64,000 bases of DNA, from positions 11,135,598 to 11,199,597 of the forward strand of contig CAIIXF020000001.1 in the NCBI GenBank assembly GCA_903813345.2, given 5' to 3'. Below the pieces are notes generated by a model, which was not told where the DNA came from, searched no databases, and worked only from the letters and a program-made list of their open reading frames with translations. Position numbers and translations under genes: made by a program. Below are positions 1 through 9,976 of the stretch, piece by piece (position 1 is the stretch's first letter; each line of letters opens with the position of its first letter). The DNA is from Owenia fusiformis. Taxonomy: Eukaryota > Annelida > Polychaeta > Sabellida > Oweniidae.

Positions 1-2202
1 CTAAATATACCGTTCAGTGTCCATCTTGGTGGAGAACTCCCAATTGTGGAACAAAGTAAAAATGTTATATAATCACAGATAAATGTAACAAAAAAGAAAT
101 GATCTGAAATGAAATGTAAAATAGAAAGGAAAGAAGCTAACTTAACCCTTAAGTCTGAATATTTATAGTCTGGTGAATATTCAGTAAATAATTCTTTAAT
201 TTTTTAGATATAAGCAAGTCGTACGGTATTCTACCTGTGTTAAAGATGAAGTTTACTGCTGTGGGAATTTTGCCTTAGTTGGCGATCTCTGTAGATGTAA
301 GGACACCCTTTTAATTACATTGTATAATGTCAAGAATATCAAACACTTAATTGCATAATATGAAGGCCCTGTTATGACCGTGTATTCTGACCAGAAAGCG
401 CAAGAGGCAACATGCATAAAGACACATGGGACATTTCCACCAATAAAACCGATACAATGTGAAATGTCAAAACCGTGACCTTAAGTTTTGATCAATGCCA
501 AACATATGTAGTTATCTTGTTAATTAGTGTAATATGTAATTCATCTTCTATTTTCCAGCAATGTCGCAAGCTGATCAACTGCCAGTAGGGGACCAACCAG
601 GCACTGAACCAAGTACACCAGGTGGCGCTACCATAGACCCATCTTCACTCTGGTCTGCTTGGACGAACTGGTCAACGTGTTCCAAATCTTGCGGAGGGTG
701 TGGAAAGAGAAGTAGAAGCAGAACATGTCTATCACCTGGAAAGTGCGAGTAAGTGAAAACATGTAATATGGGACATGATTTATTTATTCACCTGGAAATA
801 AAGGCAAATAGTTTAAATGTCATATAATATATCTAAATAATTTTACAGCCATTTGTACCTTTCCATTTGAACTTTCTATTTTCGTCTAAATACAGAAGTG
901 CATAATAATTAGATAAATGTTCTAATGGATTCCGTCAGAAGTTATGCTGACGGCTTGAAGCTGCTATTAGCCTATTACCATATGTATATGTACTCTAGGA
1001 ATATATGTATTACGTAACAAGATAAAAAATAAACTTGATATTCTGAACTTACTTTTCAGAGGAAACAAAAACTTTGAGAATCAGTATGAAGACTGTGGCC
1101 ATGAACCGTGTCCCTCAACGTTCACTCGGGCATGTAAAGTCCAGGAAAAGTACCAAGTTTTCTGTAACCCATGGACAATGCAAATGTGTACAAGGTATGG
1201 ATTGCATTAAGGAAGTATCTGTAAAAGCATGGACATTCTTTTAAAGACTACATATACCGGATTTAGAATTCAGACTTTAGCATGAAAACTATACAGGGTG
1301 TCAAATAAGTCCCGTCCCCCCCTCTACAGCCAAAACCAAGATATATGGTACTAAGTGTGATATATCATTGGAAAGGTCTTCCAAAGTTACGTTGATTAGC
1401 ATATATCTGAAACATGTCAATCAATCTCACAAAGTTTTACAGTATATCAATTGAGGTGACCATAGGCCTAGAAACATGGCAATTCGGCGAATTTCGCAGG
1501 ATTTTCAGAATCGGGTATAACAAAGGTCAAAGGACCTAAAAATGACTACATATGTTTATGGCAATAAATTTAACCAATTTCTGGATAGGGGAGGATGTGT
1601 AGAAAATAGAGGAGCAAGGTAAGTGGTGAAAACATTTTTGTAACAAGTGGAATGCGAAAAAGATTAAATTTTTGACGTATTTCTGGGGTCAAATCCTTCT
1701 CATTTTGAAGCAAAAATTCTGCTTAAAGGAGGGTATGCTAACTATAAAAGACATCATGAAAATATAGGTGAAGTTCATCCAAAATAATTGAGAGTTGGTG
1801 AGTTAACAAAACTTTGTATGATCTTTCCAGTGGTATATCACACAGGCACCATCTATTAAGGTTCTAGCTGTAGCAGGGGGGACGGGACTTATTTGACACC
1901 CTGTATATTCAGTCACATCACATCATGCAATGTAGTTTATATTTCCATGTATAGATCAGTGTATAAACTATACACCAGTCAATGCTGTCATTTACGTGGT
2001 CGCATCACACCATGAAATAACGTTTATTTTTCAGGTATAGATCAGTATATAAACCATACACCAGTCAATGCTGTCATTTATGTGGTCGCATCACACTATG
2101 TAATAACGTTTATTTTTCAGGTATAGATCAGTATATAAACTATGCACCAGTCAATGCTGTCATGGCTTCAAGTTTGAGGATAAGAAATGCATTCCTGCGT
2201 AG
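1..2202 (+). CDS. Secreted EMI-TSP1-EMI protein, 3' part of gene (5' end outside window)
   Basis: Five exons join in frame: 1-55 (starts before the window), 208-296, 559-748, 1060-1194 and 2121-2202 (stop TAG). All have GT donors and AG acceptors, and the phases agree. The product reads, in order: an EMI-like module (KYTVQCPSWW, a Cys, then YKQVVRY and a CC pair), a Gly/Pro/Thr-rich linker, a thrombospondin type 1 repeat (WSAWTNWSTCSKSCGGCG, ending in EDCGHEPCP), and a second EMI-like module (KYQVFCNPW, then YRSVYKLC and CCHGF). Both EMI modules carry an intron at the same place and phase (after CGT or CT, phase 2), so they look like a module duplication. EMI and TSP1 domains are extracellular, so a secreted or matrix protein is expected; the signal peptide would lie upstream. 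I do not recognise a specific orthologue. The last acceptor lies in an 86-bp tandem duplication. Confidence 0.82.
1294..1903. mobile_element. 610-bp Tc1/mariner-type MITE in the last intron
   Basis: Terminal inverted repeats of about 30 bp start CAGGGTGTCAAATAAGTCCC and sit between TA dinucleotides, the Tc1/mariner target duplication. It has no coding capacity. A second full copy lies at 30703-31314 in the opposite orientation. It occupies most of the intron between exon 1060-1194 and exon 2121-2202 of the EMI-TSP1 gene. Confidence 0.85.
1949..2165 (+). repeat. 86-bp tandem duplication across the intron/last-exon boundary
   Basis: Two and a half units start at 1949, 2035 and 2121. Each unit holds the beginning of the last exon (GTATAGATCAGT...AATGCTGTCAT) followed by intron sequence ending TTTATTTTTCAG. 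The second and third units are preceded by a good polypyrimidine-AG acceptor; the first unit lacks the AG. Splicing to 2035 instead of 2121 would leave an open frame with a different C-terminus. Confidence 0.85.
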
Positions 2203-2936
2203 TAGCACATGCGTTTGCTGTCATACAAGTCTGATGAAAACAAGTATAAAATATAGCATAGCAGAGTGATAAACTGCGCAAATAATCCAGAATGAAGAAT
2301 AGATGGCATGCAAGTGTGCGGCATCAGTGAACAGCTCACAAACTATGAATAATGCTTCCACTGATGTTTGAATATCTGAGGCATTTAGGATAAAGCCGTT
2401 GTAAAGCTATGCCCTAAGCCAGACATATCAAGAAAAACCAAATAATATAATGTTGATGAAACTTCCGTGAACAATTCCATTAATTGCACTGAAGCCTTCT
2501 GCAACGATTGTCAATGAATAACAGGTCGACAACCGTGTATATTGTCAGCTTAGAGAGCCTAACGTGTCTGAGTTGTGACACCACCGCCTACTCTTCATCT
2601 TGCATCCTGCATATGTGCAAACAATGGGTGCAACTCATGCAACTGTTCGTTGCAACATGTACGGTAACAGGACTCTGTGTATGAACACTAATAGAGTGTC
2701 CGAGTGTTACACGAATTGAGTGTATGTATGAATAATGTAGAGTGGCATTAAAACAGAGCTATTTTTAATCTAATGTAAAGAAAATAGTGTACATAAATGT
2801 AAATATGATGTATATATTTTATCAAACTTATGTGGAGGGCAAGTTCTTATTTATATACATTTGAAAAGAAGCACACTTTGATGTATTAGTAAGTGTATGC
2901 TATTATTATGTCGGACATTCTAGATCTACTTTCCAT
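2203..2936. other. 3' flank of the EMI-TSP1 gene
   Basis: AT-rich sequence after the stop codon; presumably 3' UTR and intergenic DNA. I see no further exon, repeat or RNA gene. Confidence 0.5.
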
Positions 2937-3053
2937 GCCTCAGTCACATTTGATCTACGGCAAACGAAAGGCGGTCGTAGCTTCCTAAAATCGAGAGAAA
3001 TATGTGAAGCTACGACCGCCTTACGGCCGCCGTAGAGCAAATGTGACCGAGGC
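2937..3053. repeat. 117-bp imperfect palindrome
   Basis: Arms of about 50 bp. The left arm runs from GCCTCAGTCACATTTG to GGCGGTCGTAGCTTC; the right arm runs from GAAGCTACGACCGCC to CAAATGTGACCGAGGC. The loop is about 16 bp. It is GC-richer than its surroundings. It is probably the collapsed remains of a fold-back or TIR element, or a stable hairpin. Confidence 0.75.
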
Positions 3054-4293
3054 GTTAATACTAGTAGTTGAATATTGTTTCATAAGAAGAAAATACTGTA
3101 AAATCTGCAAATTGAAACACTATTGGAACTTACCTAGATGGTGTTTCACCTCGGAGGTGTTCCACTTTCAGAGGTTCTATGTTAACATTGAGTCTCTGGT
3201 CATGGGACGGTGAACATGTTTGACTTATGGAGGTGCTCCATTTACAGAGGTGTTCCACTTGGCATGTTTTTCTGAATCATATTTATTTAGAGCATTGGCT
3301 TTTCACAATGTGCGCATACTTAGCTGCACATGGGGATGGGGTATGGATAAATTTGAATGGCATCTGAGACATTTATCTATTCGTTATTTTCTGAATCTGT
3401 TTAGTGCATTAAATATATACCTGTTCAGAACAATGATATTTTTGAAATACATAATCATGATAAAATTAGATTTTGAATTATGAATCCATCGTCGTTGCTA
3501 CAAGATCTAAATCTGAAGAAATGTCGTGTAACTAAATGGTAAAATATACTTATAATGAAACGGAGATCTTCATCTTTGTTGTTACACAGGAGAGCCATTG
3601 TATGCCTGAAGTGAGTATGCGCAGATTCATCTAGAAAACGGTTTGAGAGAGTTAAATGTGTCATTTGATGATCAATCTTAACAATGAACCAGTTTTATAC
3701 ATTATTACTAGAATAATAGATCTGATGTATAAGACTTAATGATATGAGCCTATCATTTTCAGTCTTGACATCCTCCTCCGTTACAAATGATACGTTGTTA
3801 TACATAATACCTTAAATACATGTATGAAGTACAAATTCACAACCTTTATTTATTTATGTTCAAGTACGTTTCGAAAAAAGGTTGTAAATTTAAGGAAAGT
3901 GTTTTTTATGTATTAAAATGCCAACTTGAAAAACATGTTTAGGATGTTTGAAGTAGTTTGTTTTTTAGCTCAAAGATTACTGTATCATTTAAAATCTAAA
4001 AAGGTTATATGCAATTATGTTTATACATTCTAATATTCGCATTAGATGCAATAAATGTTCAGCTTATCGCTAGATTTAACAATTTCAATAGTATGTATAG
4101 TGTAAAATAATTCCATCATCAAAATGAAAGTGTAAGGCATGTACTTAGTGCAATTGAGTAAATGGCTTTTTAGATTTTTAAAAGTCATCATGAAATAAAT
4201 ATAAAATAATATGGCATGATTTTGTGTTTTTTATTTTGTAAACACGTGACGCGACGCTTTGTCTGTGATATAAATCAAGAGGTTATTGTGCTA
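3054..4293. other. AT-rich intergenic stretch with a pogo-like remnant
   Basis: No credible coding exon. Around 3125-3260 there are repeated GGTGTTCCACTT and GAGGTTCTATG motifs resembling the ends of pogo/Tigger elements (compare 45950). The rest is featureless AT-rich DNA. Confidence 0.4.
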
Positions 4294-4302
4294 GTCTTTC
4301 AC

Positions 4303-5069
4303 GTTTCCTGGTCATCTCAACCCCAAGTCAACTCAATCCCAAGTCAAGTCAACCCCAGTAAAACTCAACCCCAAGTCAACTCAACCCTGTAAAACTCAAC
4401 CCCAGTAAAACTCAACCCCTATATTTCTATATATTGAAAGTTTATTTCGTAAAAATAATTCTGATTATTCAGTTTGTGTTTTTCATTCTTAGACCGCTGC
4501 CTTTTTAGATTATAGTTAATAATGAGTTTATCTCTGAAATGTCAACATGGTACTAATAGGATTAAAATATGGGTCATTTTTATTAATCTTGCTAATACAT
4601 TTGTTTTGTTTTAATCCCTCTGAGGTTGACACTCTGGAAAACTGTAACATGACCATTGCTTTCCAGGGGCATAGCCAGCTTTCAGTCAGGAGGGATGCAA
4701 TCGCCCAAAAATCAGAATTTCAGTCAGGGGTGCCGAACGTGGCATAAGCGAGCCAAAAAAGATATGCTTTGACAAAAAATGATGACTTCCTTCAAAATTG
4801 GGGGGGGGGTGCGCATTCCTCCTGGCTACGCCTATATACTTTCTACTCAAAGTATCATGTAAAATGCTTGATTTTCATATATGAATGACTTCAATTATTC
4901 ATCATAAAAAATTGAATTAGACATTGCAAAAATGAATAGGGTTGAGTTTTACAGGGTTTAGTTGACTTGGGGTTGAGTTTTACTGGGGTTGAGTTGAGTT
5001 GGGGTTGAGTTGAGTTGGGGTTGAGTTGGACTGGGTTGAGATGACTTGGGGTTGAGATGACCTGTCACC
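4303..5069. mobile_element. 767-bp fold-back element with tandem-repeat arms
   Basis: It is flanked by a perfect 9-bp direct repeat GTCTTTCAC at 4294-4302 and 5070-5078. Each arm of about 130 bp is itself an array of a short unit (CAACCCCAAGTCAACT and variants on the left; the complement on the right), with GGTCATCTCAACCCC at the outer edge of both arms. Arms built from subrepeats plus a 9-bp target duplication are typical of Foldback-type or MULE-like elements. There is no transposase; the middle holds a nested MITE at 4664-4834. Confidence 0.82.
4664..4834. mobile_element. Short MITE nested in the fold-back element
   Basis: It starts CAGGGGCATAGCCAGC and ends CTGGCTACGCCTATA, short imperfect inverted repeats of the GGGCRTAGCCAG type, with a run of nine or more G inside. 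Similar starts occur at 6043 and 60718, so it belongs to a dispersed family (possibly hAT-like; family not certain). Confidence 0.5.
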
Positions 5070-5088
5070 GTCTTTCACCGAGACCATA

Positions 5089-5317
5089 CAGGGTGTCACA
5101 TAAATATGTTCTCCCCTCCTTGACTTAAGCATCCAAATCAAATTGCATTAATTTTTTTCTACATGATATCTAAATTGTTCTTTAGCATATCAAAACTTGG
5201 CTTCACGGAGCAACTCCACAAAAAGTTTCAGATAACACGCTAAACTAGATGCACTTTTATGTACAAAAGTTCATTATTTTGAAATCAAAGGGGAGAACAT
5301 ATTTATTTGACACCCTG
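5089..5317. mobile_element. 229-bp TA-flanked MITE
   Basis: Inverted ends of about 25 bp: CAGGGTGTCACATAAATATG and its complement, with TA on both sides. It shares the first 9 bases with the 1294 MITE but not the interior. It lies 10 bases from the right target duplication of the fold-back element. Confidence 0.75.
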
Positions 5318-5741
5318 TAGATTTACAATACGTTCTCCTTTAAAAGGCCCACTATACACTGTTGCTCATAAATATGGAATATTAGATTTTGCAACTCAGA
5401 ATTCAAAGTTTGGAGTAAGAGAACATTTATTTGGAGTTGGCTCAGACATTTATTTTCTAGGCAAATCATAACCACATATTTCACCTACAAATCAACATTT
5501 TTTAGAGAAAAAATATTAACATTTAAGTTTAGAAAATTACTGCTACTTAAACAGGGGTACGCTAAGAATTTTTGCATTTTCAAAACACCCCGATCCAAAT
5601 CGTCATGTAAAACAGGTCAAACAAAATAAACATCTGGTCATGACGATTGAAGTGTCCTCTATCCAATGATAGCACTAATATGTGTTATGTCCTCTTTGTG
5701 CTGCAATCAGAGCATCAACCCTACGGGACCAGCATTGAATG

Positions 5742-7345
5742 CAGGGTTCGTACACCTTTTTCAAAATGAATTTCCCTGACAATTCCCTGACATTTCCAGG
5801 CAAAAAAGGAAATTTCCAGAACTAATTTTCCTCGCGCGCCCTCTAAAAAGTTTCAAACAACTGTATTATTCAAGACAAAAAGACTTATTATGAAACATTT
5901 GCTGTTTCTCCTTCAGTACCATTTCTCATGACTTAACTACTTGTACAGGCAGTCTTATTCACCAATTTATTCCTGATACATTTTATTTTTAATATTACAT
6001 ATTTTACATTGCATAAGGCCAAAGGTAAACATACATGTACAGGGGCATAGCCAACAAGTATCAAGGAGGTGCATCTTTTGGGGTTTGCATCACTGCGAGC
6101 GAAGGAAAACCAGAAGGGGGGTACGGGGGTTCACCCCTGGAAATTTTTCAAAATTGACAATTGTATATGGTGCATTCTAAGCATTTCAAACTATAATTTG
6201 TTAATGTTTTGTAATGAATCCAAATGACAACTGAAACTTTAAAATTTTGATCAAAATCCTACTAGAAAAATAGCAACTCACTTGAGGGGCAATTCCCACC
6301 TAATGAAACATATTGCTATTGAATACTATCATTGTGAACATTATATGATAGCAATAACCTGTCATTACTATTGTCTTCTCCCTTTTGGGAAAATTACACC
6401 AAAACAATTGACACCGTATAAGAAATTCCTTCTCAAGTAGCATCACCAGATCACGAAAAGGCTCAGGCCTATGATACCAAATCAAATGATCAGTATTTTG
6501 TGTTATCAGGAATCAAATTTCTTTAAATTATCAAAAATTTTGAATTCAGAGACCATCTTGAATATTTCTTCTTGAGCAGGTCCTTTGTCCCTAAGGCTAC
6601 ATCATACAAAATTTGAGCCAAAGTAAAATGCTGGGTTCATCTTTACAAGAAGAAAAATTTGGACCAAATTCAAAAACTGTTAATAGTACCCCACACACAT
6701 TTTGGTTGCCTACTTCCATGTGCTAAGGTTTTCAAAATTGGCAAAGCCCCTGAACGTTGAAAAGACTGACGTACGATCGGACTGTCGAACAGACAGCTTC
6801 TTAATATAAATACAATTTTACATTGTAAAGAACTCCCAGAATTTTTTTTGTTTTTCACCTCCCAAACCCCCCTCAGATTAACCCCTCATCAAACCATGAA
6901 ATATATACCAGTAATATATAACCAGTAACTTTGAATGGCCTAAGACTAAGCTTACTACATAAAGAAGCATAATTGTATTAAATCATCTATACATTATTTT
7001 TATTGTTCGGTTTCAGTGTAATGTTCACACTGTTCTTACAAATAGACAATACCAGATCTAATGTCATTCAACCAACCCTAATGAAAAGATTTTCAATTTG
7101 TGGAAACAACTAGATGATTTTGGATTTCACTTATATCCTGTCATAGCCCTAAAATGTATTTTGCTGGAACATTATTCCTTCAACATTGATACAAAATTTC
7201 CTGACATTTCCCTGACACATCTACTGTTTCAAAATTCCCTGACATTTTTGGCCCTTTTTGACCCAATTTTAAAATTCCCTGACATTTCCAGCACCTGGAA
7301 AAATAAATCAATTTCCCTGACATTTCCAGGTGTGTACGAACCCTG
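5742..7345. mobile_element. 1.6-kb non-autonomous element nested in the Tc1 element
   Basis: Inverted ends CAGGGTTCGTACACC and GGTGTGTACGAACCCTG are flanked by a 5-bp duplication GAATG (5737-5741 and 7346-7350). Subterminal regions repeat TTTCCCTGACATTTCCAG several times in both orientations, which look like transposase-binding arrays. It interrupts the 3' part of the Tc1 transposase region. No coding frame is recognised; a GGGGCATAGCCA start at 6044 suggests another insertion inside it. Confidence 0.75.
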
Positions 7346-7414
7346 GAATGAAACATCTGACCTTTCAAAGTGAAATAAGGCCCCATTTCTCAATCTGGGC
7401 AGTGCGTAACGTGT

Positions 7415-8290
7415 CTAAATTTTGAGGTGGGGGTCCAAGTCACGAATCCCATTACCAAGGTCGTCCCACATTTGCTCTGCATTAGCCTGATTGGGTGACT
7501 TTTGTGTCCATAGTAGCTGGTCTACATTGCCTGCCCTGATGTAATCCAGCAGGATGCCTCTAGCATATGCAACAGCATGATCATTCTGCAGTTGAATGTT
7601 GCCCCAAAACACTCTGTTTACATGTGGTACTTGATGGAGGTCCAAAAGGTCAATTTAGTCTAAAATTATGTTTGGGAATCACCAAGGGGGTGCAATTTCT
7701 GTAGTACTGCTCCAAACAACCTCTGTAATACTGCTCCAAACATAAATAGGTTCGCCTTCATGGACTGCCACATCAGTAAGTGTCCTTATTGTCTCTTTCC
7801 CCTGGTCTACGACAGAAACGAACACAATTATCCACTTTGTGGAGGACACATCTTATTTCTTCACATGCTGTCATATGACACCAAAGATTAGGTCCAATGT
7901 TTTGGTGCTTTCCTGCCCATTGAAGGCACCTTTCTTTGTTATGATCAGTCAGCTGTGGTCTCTTTAGAGGTCTCATGGCCTTGCATCCGTTATAAATAAA
8001 TCACTGGTTGTCTATAGCTCTGGAACACGGGTTTTGAAGTGAGACAGCCATTCATCTCCTAGACTACTGGTTGACTTAAAGCGATTTTGATGACATAAAT
8101 GCAGCAGGTGGTGGTCTTTTCTTACATTATTCTCTCTGGGGCTACTATTTCTGTGACCTGGAGTCATATTCCAGTGCCTTTGGTACCACTGCAAAATTTT
8201 AGGGACTGTTCCTGACACACCCCTAGGGTCCTGGCAATGGCAGTTTGTTTCATGCCAGAGAGCGCCATCCCTATGACCTGCCATGCTATT
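7415..8290 (-). pseudogene. Tc1-like transposase, broken
   Basis: Minus-strand fragments in successive frames match Tc1 order. First comes an N-terminal helix-turn-helix region (GVSGTVPKILQWYQRH). Next is the start of the DDE domain (LQWAGKHQNIGPNLWCHM), where the usual FSDESRF has become ACEEIRC, so the first catalytic Asp is gone. Last is the C-terminal part (VNRVFWGNIQLQNDHA...EQMWDDLGNGIRDLDP). At least two frame changes separate the pieces, so it cannot encode active transposase. The 3' end continues past 7380 (GPYFTLKGQMFH) up to the nested insertion. Confidence 0.88.
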
Positions 8291-8612
8291 TTTCGCTTAT
8301 TCTATGGGGCATGCCTTCTAAAAACTCTTCCAACTCTAAATTAAATTTTTACGAAATGTGCACAATGATTACAACTAAGATTTGGACACCTCTTTCAAGT
8401 TACCAATATCATGAGGTCATTGGGTCACCTAAGTGAATACAAGTTTAATCAACCATAAATGTTTTAACATTTCATACCAATCAGTTTTATATGCAAAACT
8501 GATGAGGGAATGAGAACACATTACAAATTTTCATCAAAATGTATATCATTTTGTAAAAATTCCATCGAACAGTTCGTATCTATAAAATATTCCATATTTA
8601 TGAGCAACAGTG

Positions 8613-9305
8613 TACTTAATTTAGAAGAAAAAAGAAAAAATTATCATTGAAACATATTGCTCACACACTCGCTCAAATATGAAACAAAGTTTGTTTTGTT
8701 TTAATATTGAACCAAGAAAAAAATAACTCACATGAAAAAAAGCATTTGAAGTTCAGAGATCATTAGACATGCATGCACGTGCTAAACAAAGTGCATGTTT
8801 TAATGATATTGATAAAAACTTGTATAAAGCTTGACATAACGAAAATATTTTTTGATTATTTATTGTAAACTTTGATGTGGTCAGTTTGAGCTGTTGTTGG
8901 TGAAAGGTTTCTTAGCAATACATTGAACATTCTGCAGAGTGTCTCAAAAAATGTTACACTCACAAAAAGTTCAATATCTTTCATAAATTTGACTTTTCCC
9001 GTAAAATATACTTTGACGTGTTTTATGATGCTCCTATCCCATATGTGTACATTTTTCTCAAAAACGTCACATTCTGTGGTGTTATAAAGCGAAAATGTGT
9101 AACAATGCGTGCGCGACCTTTTTGCGACACGTCTTTGGATACCAACAGACAAATCTTTCTCGAATAATTTGACACCATCAGATTCAAAATCTGTCCTTGA
9201 TTGGCTCCACAGGACAGCCTTTAGTGTCCCATAGTAAAATCTGACTTGCGGCAACTTCTAAGTGATTGGATGGACCAAATGACAAAAGAGGAACAGTTTC
9301 TTTAA
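8613..9305 (-). other. Repeated coding-like segment, unidentified
   Basis: A 132-codon minus-strand frame (9254 to 8856) reads like protein (SQSRTDFESDGVKLFEK, then VYFTGKVKFMKDIELFVSVT). A diverged relative lies on the plus strand within 14240-14430 and again at 19460-19640, where similar words appear (SWTDFESDGVNLFEKG, VYFKGKVKIMKDIKLFVSVT) with frame breaks. It is therefore a dispersed family. I do not recognise the domain; it could be a transposon-encoded accessory protein or a captured exon. Confidence 0.4.
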
Positions 9306-9976
9306 AGCTACGTTCACACCAATGGCGCTTTGATGGCGCTTTAAAGCGGCTTGTAAAGCGGCACTAAAGTGTAACAAAGCTTCATTAAAGCGTCGGGGTC
9401 GTAATAGGTATTAGAAAAGCTCGGAGTAAAGCGGGATATTCGGCAAGAGCGCAAAAAATTAAAACTGTTCAAGCTACGTTCGCACCAACGGCGCTTTGAT
9501 GGCGCTTTAAAGCGGCTTGTAAAGCGGCACCAAAGCGTAACAAAGCTTGATTAAAGCGTCGGGGTCGTAATAGGTCGTAGAAAAGCTCGGAATAAAGCAG
9601 GATATTCGGCAAGAGCGCCAAACATTTTTAAAGCTACGTTCACACCAACGGCGAATGCCACGCTTTAAATCGGTGAGCAAAGCGCCGTCATTTTTGTTTA
9701 CTTTTCCAAAAATATCACGATCTCCTTAGTAATGTTACGTTCTGATAAGCTCTGATACGTTCTGATTTCCCGACTTGTTACGGTTCCTCACGCTATGATC
9801 CCGCTTCGACCAGGCTTTGTTACGCTTAAAATCACGCTTTGATAAGCTTTGGTAAGCATTATTACGCTTTGATGCGATAATGACGCTTGAATCAGGCTCT
9901 GATACGATTGCCAAGCTCTGTTGTGCATTTTCGAGATCGCCTTTATCATGACGCTTTTGATCAAATGGCTGTATAA

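Larger units (their letters stand above)
5357..8612 (-). mobile_element. Decayed Tc1-like transposon, interrupted by a nested element
   Basis: Outer inverted repeats CACTGTTGCTCATAAATATG lie between TA target duplications (5355-5356 and 8613-8614). Without the nested 1.6-kb insertion (5742-7345) the element is about 1.65 kb, the normal Tc1 length. A broken transposase is on the minus strand. Confidence 0.88.

Noticed and set aside
3004-3664. Three short frames in AT-rich DNA
   Set aside because: Low-complexity composition, no splice-site context and one starts inside the palindrome.
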